64,000 nucleotides of DNA, from positions 434,001 through 498,000 of the forward strand of contig JBEWZL010000260.1 in NCBI GenBank assembly GCA_045837725.1, written 5' to 3'. Below are positions 12,060 to 23,857 of this stretch, one piece after another. Below the pieces are notes generated by a model, which was given only the letters and a program-made list of their open reading frames with translations, searched no databases and was not told the DNA's origin. The position numbers and the translations under genes are program-made. Numbering within the stretch: position 1 is the first letter of the stretch; each line of letters begins with the position of its first letter. Source of the DNA: Vermamoeba vermiformis (Eukaryota; Tubulinea; Echinamoebida).

Positions 12060-14013
12060 ATGTCACACAAATGGAGCCTCTTTATTATATATATAGTATT
12101 CATCACATTACTGGCTCTTATCAGAGGCTCTGAAGCGAAATTAATTGTCCAAAATGTCAACGGCACGCAAACCGAAATTGAATCAACCCAGATTATCTAT
12201 GAAGGTAATTAAATAATAATAATACTTATAATACTACAAGTCGGAATACACGGATACATTGTCTGAATGGAAAATTCTCATTCCCGATCAACCCGTCAGG
12301 ATGTCGCGGGAGGTTCTATCTCGAATTTCTTTTCGTAGTGTCATACTTGCAACTTTATACCGTTTAAAATCTTAAAGAATATTATTTGACGCTTATTGAC
12401 GCTTTCTTCCGCAGGAAATCCGTCGTTTCCTCAGGCGGATGCGGTAACGCTCACCGTCTCTACCAACATTAACCAAACCAATGGGCTAATATACGTCATG
12501 ACATCTAATTTGCCTGTCGAGAATGTTGTCTTGCAAGCGGAGAAAAATGGCGCAGCTGCCGTAATCGTTATTTCGCCGCTTTACTGTAAGTTCAGCCGTG
12601 GCCCTATTATCGATTATTATTATCATGCAAATGCTCGTACTAATTTTATATTTTAACCTGATAGATACTGCTGGCTATTTGCGGTATCGCATAAATGAAA
12701 AACAAATCGCTGCGATGATCTCTATTCCGGTGTACGAGGTACCAGTCCTCGACGGCAAAATCTTATGGCCGTTAGTTATAGACAATCAAGTACTCAACGT
12801 GACTATATTACCCGATAGTACGTATCAAACTGTTAATTATGAAGTCCTCTAACATACCTCGAAGACGTCGAGAATCAATGGGTTCCGGTCATGCAGTCAG
12901 GCGGCCCAATTACAGCAACAGGTATTGATCCATATTCTAACCATATAGGTGTCGGTACTAATAGTACCGTAGTGTTGCTGTGTGCATTTGCGTTGATGAA
13001 CATGGGCATGGCTAGCTGGAAGATCACACTGTTCGTGCGCTATTATGGGGGATTCAGAACATCGATTGCTCTTTACGTGTTGAGTATTGAATTGTTTGCC
13101 AATTTAAGTAAGTGCTATTGTACGAGACAGAACGAAGTTTTTCTAACGATGTCGTAGCTCGCTTTGTTGGATCCTTGGACCTTGTTCAAGCATTCCAGAT
13201 ATACCCTGAATGGGTCGTCCAAAGTCTGAACGAGCTCTCCATGCCGTTTGCGATCGCTTCGTACATGTTATTCACGCTTTACTGGCACGAGATGATGACC
13301 AACGCCACAGTTGTCGTGCATCCATTCATCACCAAGATGAAGATCCCGTTCTTCATCGCTAGTGCCGTGCTAGTATGTCTTCAAATTATTAGATCGATCA
13401 TCAGAAATGTGTCCAGTGTAGAGTTCTCTCTGGTGACATGTAAGTGTCAAAGATGACACGTGTCAAATGAGTCTGGCTGACATTTGTTCTCGCAGCCATC
13501 ATCTACCTCGTCGTCACAGTCGCTGAATTTGCCTTTTATGGTGTTACTGGCGGCAAGTTGTTGAAGCGACTGCAGCACAGCAAGCACATGGGACGCGCTG
13601 TCAATCTCAAAAAGGTACGCAAACCGTGGATCCGCACGTCCAAACAAAAACTTACCGCCGTCTCCTCTAGAGTACCGTTAGAATCATGGTTAGCATGGGT
13701 TTTGCCGTACTCTTCGTGATACTTGCTTCATTGTTTGTTGCTCGCGTTCCTTATCGACCTATTCGTAAGTTCTCGAGTCGTACCTCTTAGAAGAGGATCT
13801 GCTGCAGTCGCGTAGTATTTGTTCTTTCTTGTATCTAATATTAATCTAATAGCCTTCGTTGTGATATGGACGGCACTTACGGCAATGTTGAACGCAGCCT
13901 CGTTGATGAATATTATGGCCTTTGAACTGCCGTCAAAACATTCTTCCAAGGGTTCATCGAGCTCGAATAACTCAACAACGACTGGCGCTAATAATAATTC
14001 GACAACCAAATAA
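12060..14013 (+). CDS. PA-domain seven-transmembrane protein, copy D
   Basis: ATG at 12060 starts a signal peptide (MSHKWSLFIIYIVFITLLAL). The mature part begins LIVQNVNGTQTEIESTQIIY. PA core: AEKNGAAAVIVISPLY and ISIPVYEVPVLDGKILWPL. The linker exon reads ENQWVPVMQSGGPITA. Seven helices follow with YYGGFRTSIALYVLSIELF, FTLYWHEMMTNATVVVHPFI, KLLKRLQHSKHMGRAVNL and ASLMNIMAFELPSKHSS; the tail is Ser/Asn/Thr-rich and ends at TAA 14011-14013. Copies C and D share long near-identical exon stretches and are the most recent duplicates. The intron at 12917-12982 is a multiple of three with no stop, so retention would give a slightly longer loop. One intron holds a TGACACGTGTCA palindrome. Confidence 0.85.
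13454..13465. repeat. TGACACGTGTCA palindrome in an intron of 7TM copy D
   Basis: Perfect 12-base palindrome in the same intron of copy D that carries the related palindrome in copy C. Confidence 0.6.
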
Positions 14014-14602
14014 TAATTCGATTGTTATCCACTAATGTAAATACTTATAATGAATGTAATATAAATATTATCAAACGCGATTAAAGAGACTTTTTTTTTT
14101 CGGATCCAATTTAGGCCTAAAAAATTGAATCCACGGCCACAAGAATGTATTTTTAGAGTACTAATGGAGCTTCCTAGTTATCGAGCACTCTAATGAATCA
14201 AAGAGGCGTCAAATAAAGGAGTATTATTATAATTACCACTGGATGAACAATATGGCTTACCAGGTAATTTATCAATAATTGTTCGATATAATACTGTAAT
14301 TATTGTAATTTTTTGACTTGAAAAACATTTTATAAGTGCGTGGATGTTTACGTGTTTGGAGATCTGCGATTTATAAAATTAACATTCTGCTTGAGAGGAT
14401 CGCTTGATGTATATAATATGTGGTGTTAGGCATTCTGCCATTGAATAATTAATCGAATCCGACTTATTCCCTCGCTATTTCCCGTTCACAAAATTGTTGC
14501 AAATTCATGAACTGCGGGACTCGCGTGAATTATTATTGCGCAATCCTGTTGTACATAGCACCACAATAGAATAGTTTATTTATTTGTAATATATTAGTGT
14601 AA
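14014..14602. other. intergenic upstream of the sugar transporter
   Basis: About 590 A/T-rich bases between copy D and the transporter start. No gene, RNA or repeat recognised. It should hold the 3' UTR of copy D and the transporter promoter. Confidence 0.4.
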
Positions 14603-16692
14603 ATGTAAGTTGTAACCGGTGGCCCCTCAGATCTAGATTGGAAGCAGATCTCCAAAAAATTCAAAGAGATTTACTCGTATTTCGTTCATATTACAAATTT
14701 ATATCAAAAGTATCACTATCTAACATATTATAACTGTTTAGGTCAGAAAAAAAACAAGAAAAAATAGATTCGAAACCATCTAGTCCGCTCAAAACACTGA
14801 TCGCAGTGAATTTTCTCGGCGGCATGGTATTCGGTTACAATACAGGTACTTATATTAGAATATTACTTGCTTAGTGTAACGCAATGATTAGGCGCATAAA
14901 TTCGATTTTTCAGTTAATTAGAACCACGCAGAATTCTCAGCGGCATCGCATGAAATTATTTTCAGTTAATAATAAGACTAGGAATGAATTATATTATTTC
15001 TAATGATAATGTAATTGTGTCGCACCCCAACGTTGTGAATTCACAACATTTGATTGCGCTTATATTGTGCACGTGATCTTTTTGGTACACAAACTTCGTA
15101 ATCCTGGATCTCGGTAATTAACGATTTATTTTCATAGGATCCATCGCTCTAGCACTTAGCTCAATTAAAAGAGACTTCCCGATGAGCGATATGATTTCTG
15201 GTGTATTATCAGCCAGTATTTTGATGGGCGCTTTGGTCGGATCTGCGACAGCTGGTACGTGCCCTGATACTTGCCTTATTAACATTTGTACTAATGTCTA
15301 GTCTTGCCAGGCACACTTTGTGACAGATTAGGGCGTAAAAAGTCCTTACTAGTGATGAGTATCTTTGCCACAGTCGGTCCATTACTCACTCTCGCTGCTC
15401 CTTCACTACCGCTGCTTTGCATAGCACGAGCAATTGTGGGCTATGGTACGATATAATTTATAGTTAGATAGTATGACGTGCTAATATAGTGTCAGGTGTT
15501 GGATTGGCTTCGGTGTGCTGTCCGTTGTACGTGTCAGAAATGTCGTCGAATGAGACACGTGGTCGGTTAGGCACGTTGTTCCAAATCACACTCACATTCG
15601 GCATTTTTCTCGCGTACATTGTCTCGTACTGCATTCTGTTGGACCCGTCTTACGTGGGCAGTAAGTCTTTTGACACTTTTTACGATTCGTGACACGTGAC
15701 TTTTGACACCTGTTGTAGGCTGGGGTTGGGACTGGCGCACCATGTTTGGCGTTGGATGCTTCGTAGGTCTCGCCAACCTCATCGTGGCTGTATTCTTCGT
15801 ACCTGAATCGCCTTTGTGGCTGCAGACTCATCGCAAAGATATTGAGATGGGCGATATTAAGGACCAAAAAGACAAGACTGCCGAGAAAGACAAGAAGCAA
15901 GAAAAAGGTTCTAAGAACAAGGGATGGGCTGGCCTTGTGGCCCGCAAGCATGCCAAACAAGTTCTGTTGGGTTCAATTTTGTCCGTGTCGTTGCAACTGA
16001 CCGGCATCAACGCGATCATGTACTACGCTCCCGTCATTTTGAACAGCGCTGGATTTGACATTGCATCCATTCTCACGCTGGTGATTGGCGGCTGGAACTT
16101 CCTCACGTCAATGTTCCCGTTGATTTTGATCGACAGAGCTGGACGACGACCTCTGATGATTGCTGGCCTGTCACTCATGACGGGTGCTCTGATCATTGTT
16201 GCCGCGGCATTTTATGCTAGTGTAAGTCCCGTACTTGCCTTATTTGGAAATACAATCTCATCACTTGTCTTTAGGAACCATTGGCCATGGGAATTGTAGC
16301 TTTAATTGGCATTATAATCTTTATTTTCGGCTTCGAAACTGGTCCTGGGTACGTTAAAACAAAAATATTTTCAGTCGACAATTACTTACATTGTCATTTA
16401 TAGAGCCAATTTCTGGGTATTAGTGAGCGAAATATTCCCAAATTCTATTCGCGAAAGTGCACCGTCGTTCATCAACATGCAGCAGTGGATCTACAACATT
16501 GCACTCACTCTCGCGTTCCCATCTATGGTCTCTGGCCTTGGTGCATCTGGCTCATTTTGGATATTTGCAGGTATCGGAGTCGCATGCACTATTTTCATTG
16601 GCGTTTCGTTGCGCGAGAGCCGAGGATCTGATATTGGTGGCGCAACGGATGAGACTGACAAAAAGGGAAAAGTGTCCGAAGAACTGGCCTAA
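14603..16692 (+). CDS. sugar transporter, major facilitator superfamily (SP family)
   Basis: Carries the hallmarks of hexose transporters in order: LIAVNFLGGMVFGYNTG (helix 1), LCDRLGRKKSLL after helix 2, VGYGVGLASVCCPLYVSEMS (helix 4) followed by ETRGRLG, PESPLWL at the end of helix 6, a charged Lys/Asp/Glu-rich central loop, QLTGINAIMYYAPVIL (helix 7), DRAGRRPL after helix 8, and FGFETGPGANFWVLVSEIFP (helix 10). About twelve helices, usual family length. It moves hexoses or similar sugars across the plasma or vacuolar membrane; the exact substrate is not readable. The best start is a codon split by an intron: AT at 14603-14604, then GTAAGT, with the G at 14742, giving MSEKKQEKIDSKPSSPLKT. 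Ends TAA at 16690-16692. Confidence 0.9.
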
Positions 16693-16805
16693 AGTTAAAA
16701 TAATATCATTATCACTTGTAAATAAGGGAAATAACAAACACATTAATAACGCGACTTTTTTTCGGATGTGGTTTGTTTTTTTATTTATTATGAAGGCCAT
16801 TCTAA

Positions 16806-17650
16806 CTATACAGACGCTACGATCGCACTCGCTTTTTTCTTCGAAATTCCCCAATCGCAACAAGTACAAGGCCACATATGGCCGACAGAATTCTTGTAGT
16901 CCAAATATTCTTTACCAAATTTGGCAAGTAGTTGACGCTCTTCTTCTATCAGGGCTATGGTGCCGAAACTCCAGCCAATGAGCACAAAGAGCGTAAAAAA
17001 CCAGTTCAGGCGGGCTATCAACGAGCCAACAATGTAAATGAAGAACGACAAGTGGATCGGATGTCGAACATATCGATAAGGACCTGTCTTCACCACAAAC
17101 TGATAACGCATTAGTATGTATAAGCAAGGTGTGCATATTATTATAATGAAGAATTTCTTTCCTGGCTTACGTTGATCTCGCGTTTGATCGCCGATTTGAC
17201 AAGCCTAACAAGTGCAGCAAGCAATAATACGCAGCCCAACAATACTATTGCCACTCCAATGCACGCGAGGATCAGCGATGGTTCCTAGATATGACGCGTG
17301 TCAATTAGGTGGCATGGATCCTGTAATTTCTAAATAGTCTTACTGGATCTGCTGGAATGAGTGCCCAAGTGAGGTCTATATAAGGATCAGTCCTTGCGAG
17401 AATTGCTACAGTCAAGCCACCAAGAATAAATAATATCTCGAGAACTGAACAGGCATTCCAGAAACTGAAACATTGTTAGTTTATTTTATCCGAGAATTAA
17501 TTAATTAATAAATCCTTACCAATTAGAGCTCCTTTTATCTTTAATTTTAACCTTCATAACGATGAAGGCCACTATTCGACAGATCGGAAACAACGAAACT
17601 CCAGCCAATTGTAAAATGTAGACTAAACCATTGGCTAAATCTTCGTCCAT
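16806..17650 (-). CDS. isoprenylcysteine carboxyl methyltransferase-like membrane protein
   Basis: Four exons from ATG 17650 encode a small multi-helix protein. The key segment is VVKTGPYRYVRHPIHLSFFI, the signature of the ICMT/PEMT-type membrane methyltransferases, followed by a hydrophobic pair and EEERQLLAKFGKEYLDYKN, the conserved Glu and YxxY motif that lines the S-adenosylmethionine site. Three or four upstream hydrophobic segments (LVYILQLAGVSLFPICRIV, WNACSVLEILFILGGLTVAI, LIACIGV-type) complete the membrane part. True ICMT methylates prenylated C-terminal Cys of Ras-like proteins in the ER; shorter relatives have other or unknown substrates, so I stop at the family. Introns include one with TGACGCGTGTCA (17292-17303). 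It converges with the transporter, about 110 bases apart. Confidence 0.75.
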
Positions 17651-17958
17651 GATGATTATTTGTTACGAATAAAATTTGTTGCTTAATAATAAAATCATTG
17701 CGTGCACGGTATTTAAACGTCTCGGAGACAAGTCCGGAACATTCTAAATTAGCCGCATAAATTTCAACGTTTCGCGAAAAAAGGCAATGTGTGATCGTTA
17801 GTATAAATTTACTATGCATATGCCGAGTGTGTAGCATAGCAAATATTAGAATCGGCAAAATCGCAAATACGAAACAAAAAAATTTTTACACGGATCACAT
17901 CTGGATCTAAATTAACAATACACGGAAAATTTTCAGAACATACGTGCCGAGCTTTCCA
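17651..17958. other. intergenic
   Basis: About 300 A/T-rich bases between two minus-strand genes. It should hold the LST8 3' UTR and the promoter of the methyltransferase. Nothing else seen. Confidence 0.35.
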
Positions 17959-19815
17959 TTACTTGCGAGGCGTGCTTGGCCCCGAGTTGTTCTGTCCGCT
18001 AGGGGGTGGAGGTTGCTGCGCTTGTTGTGCCTGATTGGCCAAGTTGTTGGTCGAGGGACTGACACGCATCTGTGTGACTGCCGTGGGAGCATTAGGACCA
18101 CGCGGCGACTTTGGGGGAGGCAAGTTCTGTGCTGCAGTGCGTTGTACTGGCGGTGTGTTTGCCGCTGAATTGGTCGGAGTGTCGTCAATCAAATCGTTCA
18201 AGGCCACGCAACTGACCGCTCCTAATGACACGTGTCAGAAATGTCCCGTCAAATGTAACATATCACGAGCACGTACTTGTGTGGCCTGAATAATGGCGCA
18301 CTGTTTCACCTTGACTCAAGTCCCACAATCTCGCCATTTGGTCGGACGAAGCTACGAATCACAACGTGTTAATGTGATGTTTTTGGTCCATCTGTTTCAA
18401 ATCATTACCTGTGACTAAGTAAGCCGAATCAGCGCTGAAAGCACAGTCCCAGACCCATTGTGTGTGGCCTGTCAGTGTCTTATCTTCGACAAAACTTGAC
18501 GGACTTTGAACGTTCCAAATTTTGACTGTTGAATCAGCTGAGGCCGTGGCGAGCAATCTAAATCGAGGTCAATACTTCCTCTATTGTACTGTCATTAACC
18601 TTACTTATTATTCGGACTAAATTGAGCTTTGAGCACGTAAGTCTTATGAGCTGCGAATTGTGTCGCGAGTTCAAAACCGGTTGACAGTACAGCGCTCGAG
18701 CCTAATGAAGTCGTAGCATTCGTGTTGCTATTATTAGACCACGACGACGCGTCGAGTTTGTACACGAAACAATTGCCTGAGCCCGTGGCAGCACATAAGA
18801 GCTGACCGTCATTTGTGATTGTTAAACTGCGCACAGCTGCGTCATCTTCCGGGATCTTTTGTCATATATATTAATACTCGCCATCTATATTATAGTGTGT
18901 ATATTAATATTGAGACGTACAACTTCTCTGAGGACTTTGTTCGTATTCAAATCGTACACGCGCACTACACCATCTTGATAACCACAAATCAACTCTGTCT
19001 ATTTATTCGTAGAAAATGTTAGATATATAACGACGCCTATAATTATTGTATTGTATTTAGCTTACTTGATTAGGATGCAATAGAACTGTATTGACTGGAA
19101 CTTTTTCTTTCAATTCACGTTGACAGCCAGGAGCACTATCATTAATATTAATATCTACATCATGTCTCATGATATTATATAAATATATATATATTCGTAC
19201 TTGACGTCCCAGATTTTTACTGTGCCGTCTTCAGATCCTGAGTACATCCACTTTCCGTCTTTGTGAAAACCAAGTGAAGTAACATTATTCGTGTGTCCGC
19301 TAAAATTAATGACCTAATAATAAATTTAATGGTTAATATAAAGTTTGCACGGGGAGAGAAATAGATTCAGCAACGTGATCCGTTACAAATACTGTGTCGG
19401 TCTAAAACTTACGGCATTGGCGTGTCTGCTTTCTATTTCGTAGAATTTAATATTAGGGTTGCCTGCTGCTGCCAAATACACCCTATCAGGCGATATTTCC
19501 ATTTTATTGATTTGCTGCAATAAAAAATTATTATAATTGTCCCAAAAATTACTACAACCACCACAATAGTAAATAAATATGCCAAATATAATTTTAAGCT
19601 AATATCTCGTTATTGACAGTTATAATTGGTTGACAATACAATTTGCCGACTAAGATTTTTAAACTAATCTTCAAAACGATTTACATTATTATTATTAATT
19701 TATAACATACCGAGTCTTGATGTTGCAAGGCTAATTTATATTTGCCTGTATGCGCCTCCCAAAAGCGGATCGTGTGATCATAACTCGCAGTTGCTAATAT
19801 AACGGCACCAGGCAT
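17959..19815 (-). CDS. LST8: LST8, WD40 subunit of TOR complexes, with an extra C-terminal tail
   Basis: ATG at 19815 gives [20 protein letters not shown], the conserved LST8 start. Later blades match the family well: [59 protein letters not shown] and [20 protein letters not shown]. The last blade ends AVSCVALND as in yeast and human LST8. LST8 binds the kinase domain of TOR and is shared by TORC1 and TORC2. Normal LST8 stops near this point; here about 80 more residues follow, rich in Pro, Gln, Asn and Ser (for example [14 protein letters not shown] and [18 protein letters not shown]). That tail is in the same exon as the end of the last blade, so it is part of the gene. One blade also has a Ser/Asn-rich loop ([18 protein letters not shown]). 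Confidence 0.92.
18226..18237. repeat. TGACACGTGTCA palindrome in an LST8 intron
   Basis: Perfect 12-base palindrome inside the last LST8 intron. Confidence 0.6.
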
Positions 19816-19957
19816 CTTATACTGTTATTACAAATAAATACTATATTACAAATAGCTGGTACTGAGCACCTTTACAAAATTAACAATGAACAAGCCAGAA
19901 AATTAAATTTCGTAATTGGCACGTGCTCTGGCTGAATGTACTTTATTACATGGGTAT

Positions 19958-21460
19958 CTAATCTTTGTGGCTATCAGACGCTAGCATGACGTTACTCAAA
20001 TCTTGTTCTTGGTCGGATCCGTTATCTTCTGACAATTCTTCATCTCCTGCCATCTGATCCGTTGTCGACATGTTAACACTTCCGTCTTCATTCGTATACT
20101 TCACTCGCTTAGGATACGGCTCGTAGCTCGAGGAGTCCTTTTCTTTCCTAAAGGCGTATATTAGTAAGTGCTTAAATAATGCCACAAACAATCCTTAGAT
20201 CGTACCTCTTGCGCGAGTGATCCAAAAATAAAAATGTTTCGCCACCAACTTCTTTCTTATCTACATGAATAGTCTTGGTATGATGTAGCTTATACTTGAT
20301 GCCCGATAACCAATTTCCGATTGCTCTCTCGACCTTCTTCGGTGTTGTCCAAAGTGGTGGACCCTCTGTTGGCCACGAGGTTAGATCGAGCAACAACTAC
20401 GAATAAGACATAATCTACGTACCTCGGCCAGTATATCTACAAAATCTACTCTTATAATGAATTCTACATAATGATACAATTGCGTCTAATTTGTCTTTGT
20501 GTTCAACTCTCTATCATGACTTTGTCAGTACTGAGTATTACTTAGTAATTGCTCAAACATACCATTTTAGCTAAACTTATCGTGGGATCGTCAACTGGCA
20601 CTTGAGCGAGTTGAATAAGTCGTGATAAGAAGTGCTGCAAGTTCGTGTAAGCATCACAAACATTATGTTGGATCGGGTATGTAACTTACTGCAGGTGACA
20701 CACTATTCATTCTATATTCATCCCACAATCTGAGTCTGATTAATTTATCTTCTAACCTATAAATTCAATGTTAGTACTATTGTAGCCTGGTAGAACAGTC
20801 GTACGCTTTGCCGATCTTGGGATCTGGCCACGAGTCATCATCTTCCATAGGAGTTGGTGAAGCAGGTGATCCAAATCCTTGTGCTGCACTGGCTATCACT
20901 TGCGCGGATAATTGTTGAGCGGCAGGTAGCTAAAGACCAACAGTTAGTTGGTACTCGGATAGTTACATGGCCTTAAAAACTCTTACTGATAACTGAGCAT
21001 GTTGTTGTAATGTCCTTGAAATACCAAACTCGAGAATTACAAGAAATTCGGCGACTACGAAACAGTTAGTTAGATTCACAAGATTGCCGCCCTCGATCTT
21101 ACTCGAGTAAGAATTTGAAACTGATTTTAATCAAGAATTTGGTTCAATTAATAACATTGAGAAGCTATTTGTAATCCTTACCAGTGAGATCACCGACTTT
21201 CATATTGTAAGGAATGATATTCTCCATTACTGGATTGCCAGTCGCTAAGCCGTTAGCCTGACCACCATTTACATTACTATTCTTGTCTATTTAAAATGGT
21301 TTTAGTGAGTTAAGCAGCTGACAAGAGGCTACAAATAATTTTTCGTTTACAAAGGAGAATGATCTGCCGAAAGTAATTTAATATTTTTTCTAGAAATTAA
21401 TTAAGACCACCTACCTTGATTACTAAAATCATCAAAGTCAATATGAGCCTGATCCGCCAT
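19958..21460 (-). CDS. unrecognised nuclear-type protein with acidic C-terminus
   Basis: I do not recognise the family. ATG at 21460 gives MADQAHIDFDDFSNQ, then an Asn/Gly-rich stretch, a helical segment VAEFLVILEFGISRTLQQ, a short EDDDSWPDP linker, a second helical part (EDKLIRLRLWDEYRMNSV, SRLIQLAQVPVDDPTISLAK) and a compact segment with LTSWPTEGPPLWTTPKKVER and GNWLSGIKYKLHHTKTIHVD. The C-terminus has a basic KRVKY patch, then an acidic tail (DEELSEDNGSDQEQDL), ending TAG at 19958. Eight or so exons splice in frame with canonical sites, which supports a real gene. The acidic tail and basic patch suggest a nuclear protein, perhaps in transcription; this is inference. It shares a divergent promoter with CSL4. 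Confidence 0.7.
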
Positions 21461-21785
21461 TCTAAAATATATACAAGCTAATCTAGCGTCGTCTAAGTTC
21501 TTAATTCTAATGTACAATGCTATGAACGAGTAGAATGTATCTTAGAGCTTATCCTTTTGTGCACAAGAATTCTCGACCTTGGATCCTCGCCTCGTTGTTT
21601 GGTTGTATGGCCGAACGGATGAAAAATATAGCAAAAAAGGTGAGAAAGCGAGTCATATGCCGAAAATTTATCACCCCTTTTTGTCATTATTTTAATTTGT
21701 AATATATAGGACCAGCGTTTGCGTATTAAGACCTTCGTTACGAACTTTCAGGATCGATCAAGATCAAAATAGCAAATAATTACAG
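21461..21785. promoter_or_regulatory. divergent promoter region between unknown gene and CSL4
   Basis: About 325 bases separate two start codons facing apart (21460 leftward, 21786 rightward), so both promoters must lie here. No TATA box or shared motif that I trust. Confidence 0.45.
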
Positions 21786-22672
21786 ATGGCAACTCAAAGT
21801 GGAATTGATGATTGTGCGATACCTGGAGATTTATTAGGACCATTGTCCATATATACACCCGGCGAAGGAACATACATCCGTGAAGGAAGCATTTACGCGG
21901 CGACTGCTGGCTTCAAAAAAGAAATTTCCAATGGCGAACAGGTACATACGCTTTGTTAATTACCCCACTATTTTTGTAATTATTTATGAGAATATTTGAC
22001 GAATTATTGTGGCGATCGGATCGCGATTTTTTAATACAAGCTTTCTGTGGTACAAATCATACCTACATAAGATCGCAATTTATTAATACAATTATTTAGC
22101 AAAAACCAACAATTACAGTGACAAGAGAGAACGAACGACCGTCAGTTGTGCCGTCGTTGAAATCTGTTGTTGTCGGGAAGGTATGGCCCTACGACAATAG
22201 ACCATGTTACGTATATACTGACATCATTTTGACTTTAGGTATTAAAAGTTAACCCGCGTATGGCTACGGTATCAATTTTAGTAGTTGGAGACAAAGTTCT
22301 CCCCGAGCCATTCACCGGCTTAATTCGCTCAACAGACGTGCGACTGACACAAATCGATCAAGTTGAACTATATAAATGCTTCAGACCTGGCGATATCGTT
22401 CGTGCTGAAGTGGTAAGAAATCAAATTCTAAAACTAGTTGTCAACTGATGCCAGCCCATTAAACCAAGACATGAACCAAAATTAATTATTACTATATTTA
22501 GGTATCTTTAGGAGACTCGAGGTCATATTATTTATCAACAGCTAAGAACGAATACGGTGTAATATTTGCGAAGAGTATGGCAGGTGCTACAATGGTGCCT
22601 ATTAGTTGGAATATGATGCAATGTCCTAAGACTAAGATGAAGGAGTTTAGAAAAGTCGCTAAAACTGTGTAA
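21786..22672 (+). CDS. EXOSC1: exosome complex subunit CSL4 (EXOSC1)
   Basis: Starts MATQSGIDDCAIPGDLLGPL. Order of domains: an N-terminal exosome domain (GEGTYIREGSIYAATAGF), an S1 RNA-binding domain (VVGKVLKVNPRMATVSIL, FTGLIRSTDV, CFRPGDIVRAEVVSLGD) and the zinc-ribbon-like end FAKSMAGATMVPISWNMMQC. The closing PKTKMKEFRKVAKTV matches the usual PRT-x-EFRKVA ending. CSL4 is one of three cap subunits of the RNA exosome, which degrades and trims RNA 3' to 5' in nucleus and cytosol. The Cys pairs that make a zinc ribbon in archaeal Csl4 are mostly missing, as in many eukaryotes. Four or five exons, short introns, typical length near 190 residues. Confidence 0.93.
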
Positions 22673-22895
22673 AAAGCATTATAAATAGCAAACCAAAAAC
22701 CCCAAGATCTGATCCCACTCGACACTTGTCTCGCAGTTATATACGCAACTACCCATTATTAGATGAGTCGTTGCAATATTACAAATTTCTTTCTTCGTGA
22801 CGGTTGTCGATTTATGGGTCTGCGAATTAAGCCAGAAAGTGGCTTTTTTTAGCGGTGATTCAGTGAGCATATTTTCATTAGTTCCGAATTGAATC

Positions 22896-23818
22896 ATGGA
22901 AGCAACAGCACCTTCTTATATAGACTCGCACGCACATATCCAGCGTATCTTTTTGAAAGATAAAATCGCTGTGGACAAGTATCCAGAGTACCTGAAAAAC
23001 ACCATCTCAGCAGTCGCCGCGAAAAATAACACCAAGTACGAAGGATGCATTAATGTATGCTGCGGAAGTCAATATTATGACGACGGCGAAAAGCTAGCGG
23101 CTTACGAAGGCATTTACCCGGCCTGGGGTGTCCATCCGCACAGGTAAATTGGCTTTCTCGGCACCCTCAATTTTTAAAAATTCCATAACAGTGCTAAAGA
23201 GTGGGATGCCGATATGGAAAAACGCTTCCGTGCTTTGCTTGCCCTCCCAAAAACAGTGGCCATTGGTAAGCTAATATTCAATCCCGTGACGGTAGAAACT
23301 AAATCATTTTTCAAGGTGAAATGGGACTCGACTACTTCTATAATAACTCCGAACCAGATGTACAACGAAATGTGTTCAAGGCACAAATTAGCATAGCTAA
23401 AGAAACGAAATTGCCAATTATCATTCACTCGCGAGATGCAGCAGAAGACACATTGACGATCATGACAGAGAATATTCCAGCCGATTGGAAAATACACTTC
23501 CACTGCTTCTCGTACGAAGATACAGAATTTGCTGCGAAGATCTTGAAGGCTTTTCCTAATTTGTACATCGGTTTCACTGGCGCACTTACCTTCAAGAAAA
23601 GCGAAAAGCTACGCGAGGTAATTAAGTCAGTGCCACTAAGTAGGACCCTATTGGAGACAGACTCGCCTTATATGGCACCAGAGCCTTATCGAGGCCAAAC
23701 GTGTCACCCAGGCTACATTCCATTCATCGCAAAACGAGTCGCTGAGATCCACGGCACAACGACTGAAGAAGTGCTGAAAATCACGCGCGACAATGTAAAG
23801 AAGGTATATGGAATATAA
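22896..23818 (+). CDS. TatD-family metal-dependent deoxyribonuclease
   Basis: YIDSHAHIQRIF gives the first metal-binding HxH motif. Further TatD marks are AWGVHPHSAKEWD, IGEMGLDYFYN (Glu metal ligand), IIIHSRDAAEDTL (His), IHFHCFSYE (His) and LLETDSPYMAPEPYRG (Asp). The end EVLKITRDNVKKVYGI is also standard. The three exons are joined by 45-70 nt introns and give about 270 residues, normal for the family. TatD enzymes have 3'-5' exonuclease activity on DNA and act in repair and in DNA breakdown during apoptosis. ATG at 22896 is the first possible and fits the family start. It lies 220 bases after CSL4 on the same strand, with no sign of a shared transcript. Confidence 0.92.
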
Positions 23819-23857
23819 ACAGGCTTTTTACAAGTTTAATTACATATACTTACAATT

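Noticed and set aside
11800-12096. 98-codon frame upstream of 7TM copy D
   Set aside because: It overlaps the true signal peptide exon in another frame and shows no family or splice support.
12917-12982. Reading the copy D linker and first helix as one uninterrupted exon
   Set aside because: The sister copies splice here at the same position, and the retained segment adds residues not seen in them, although the frame is open.
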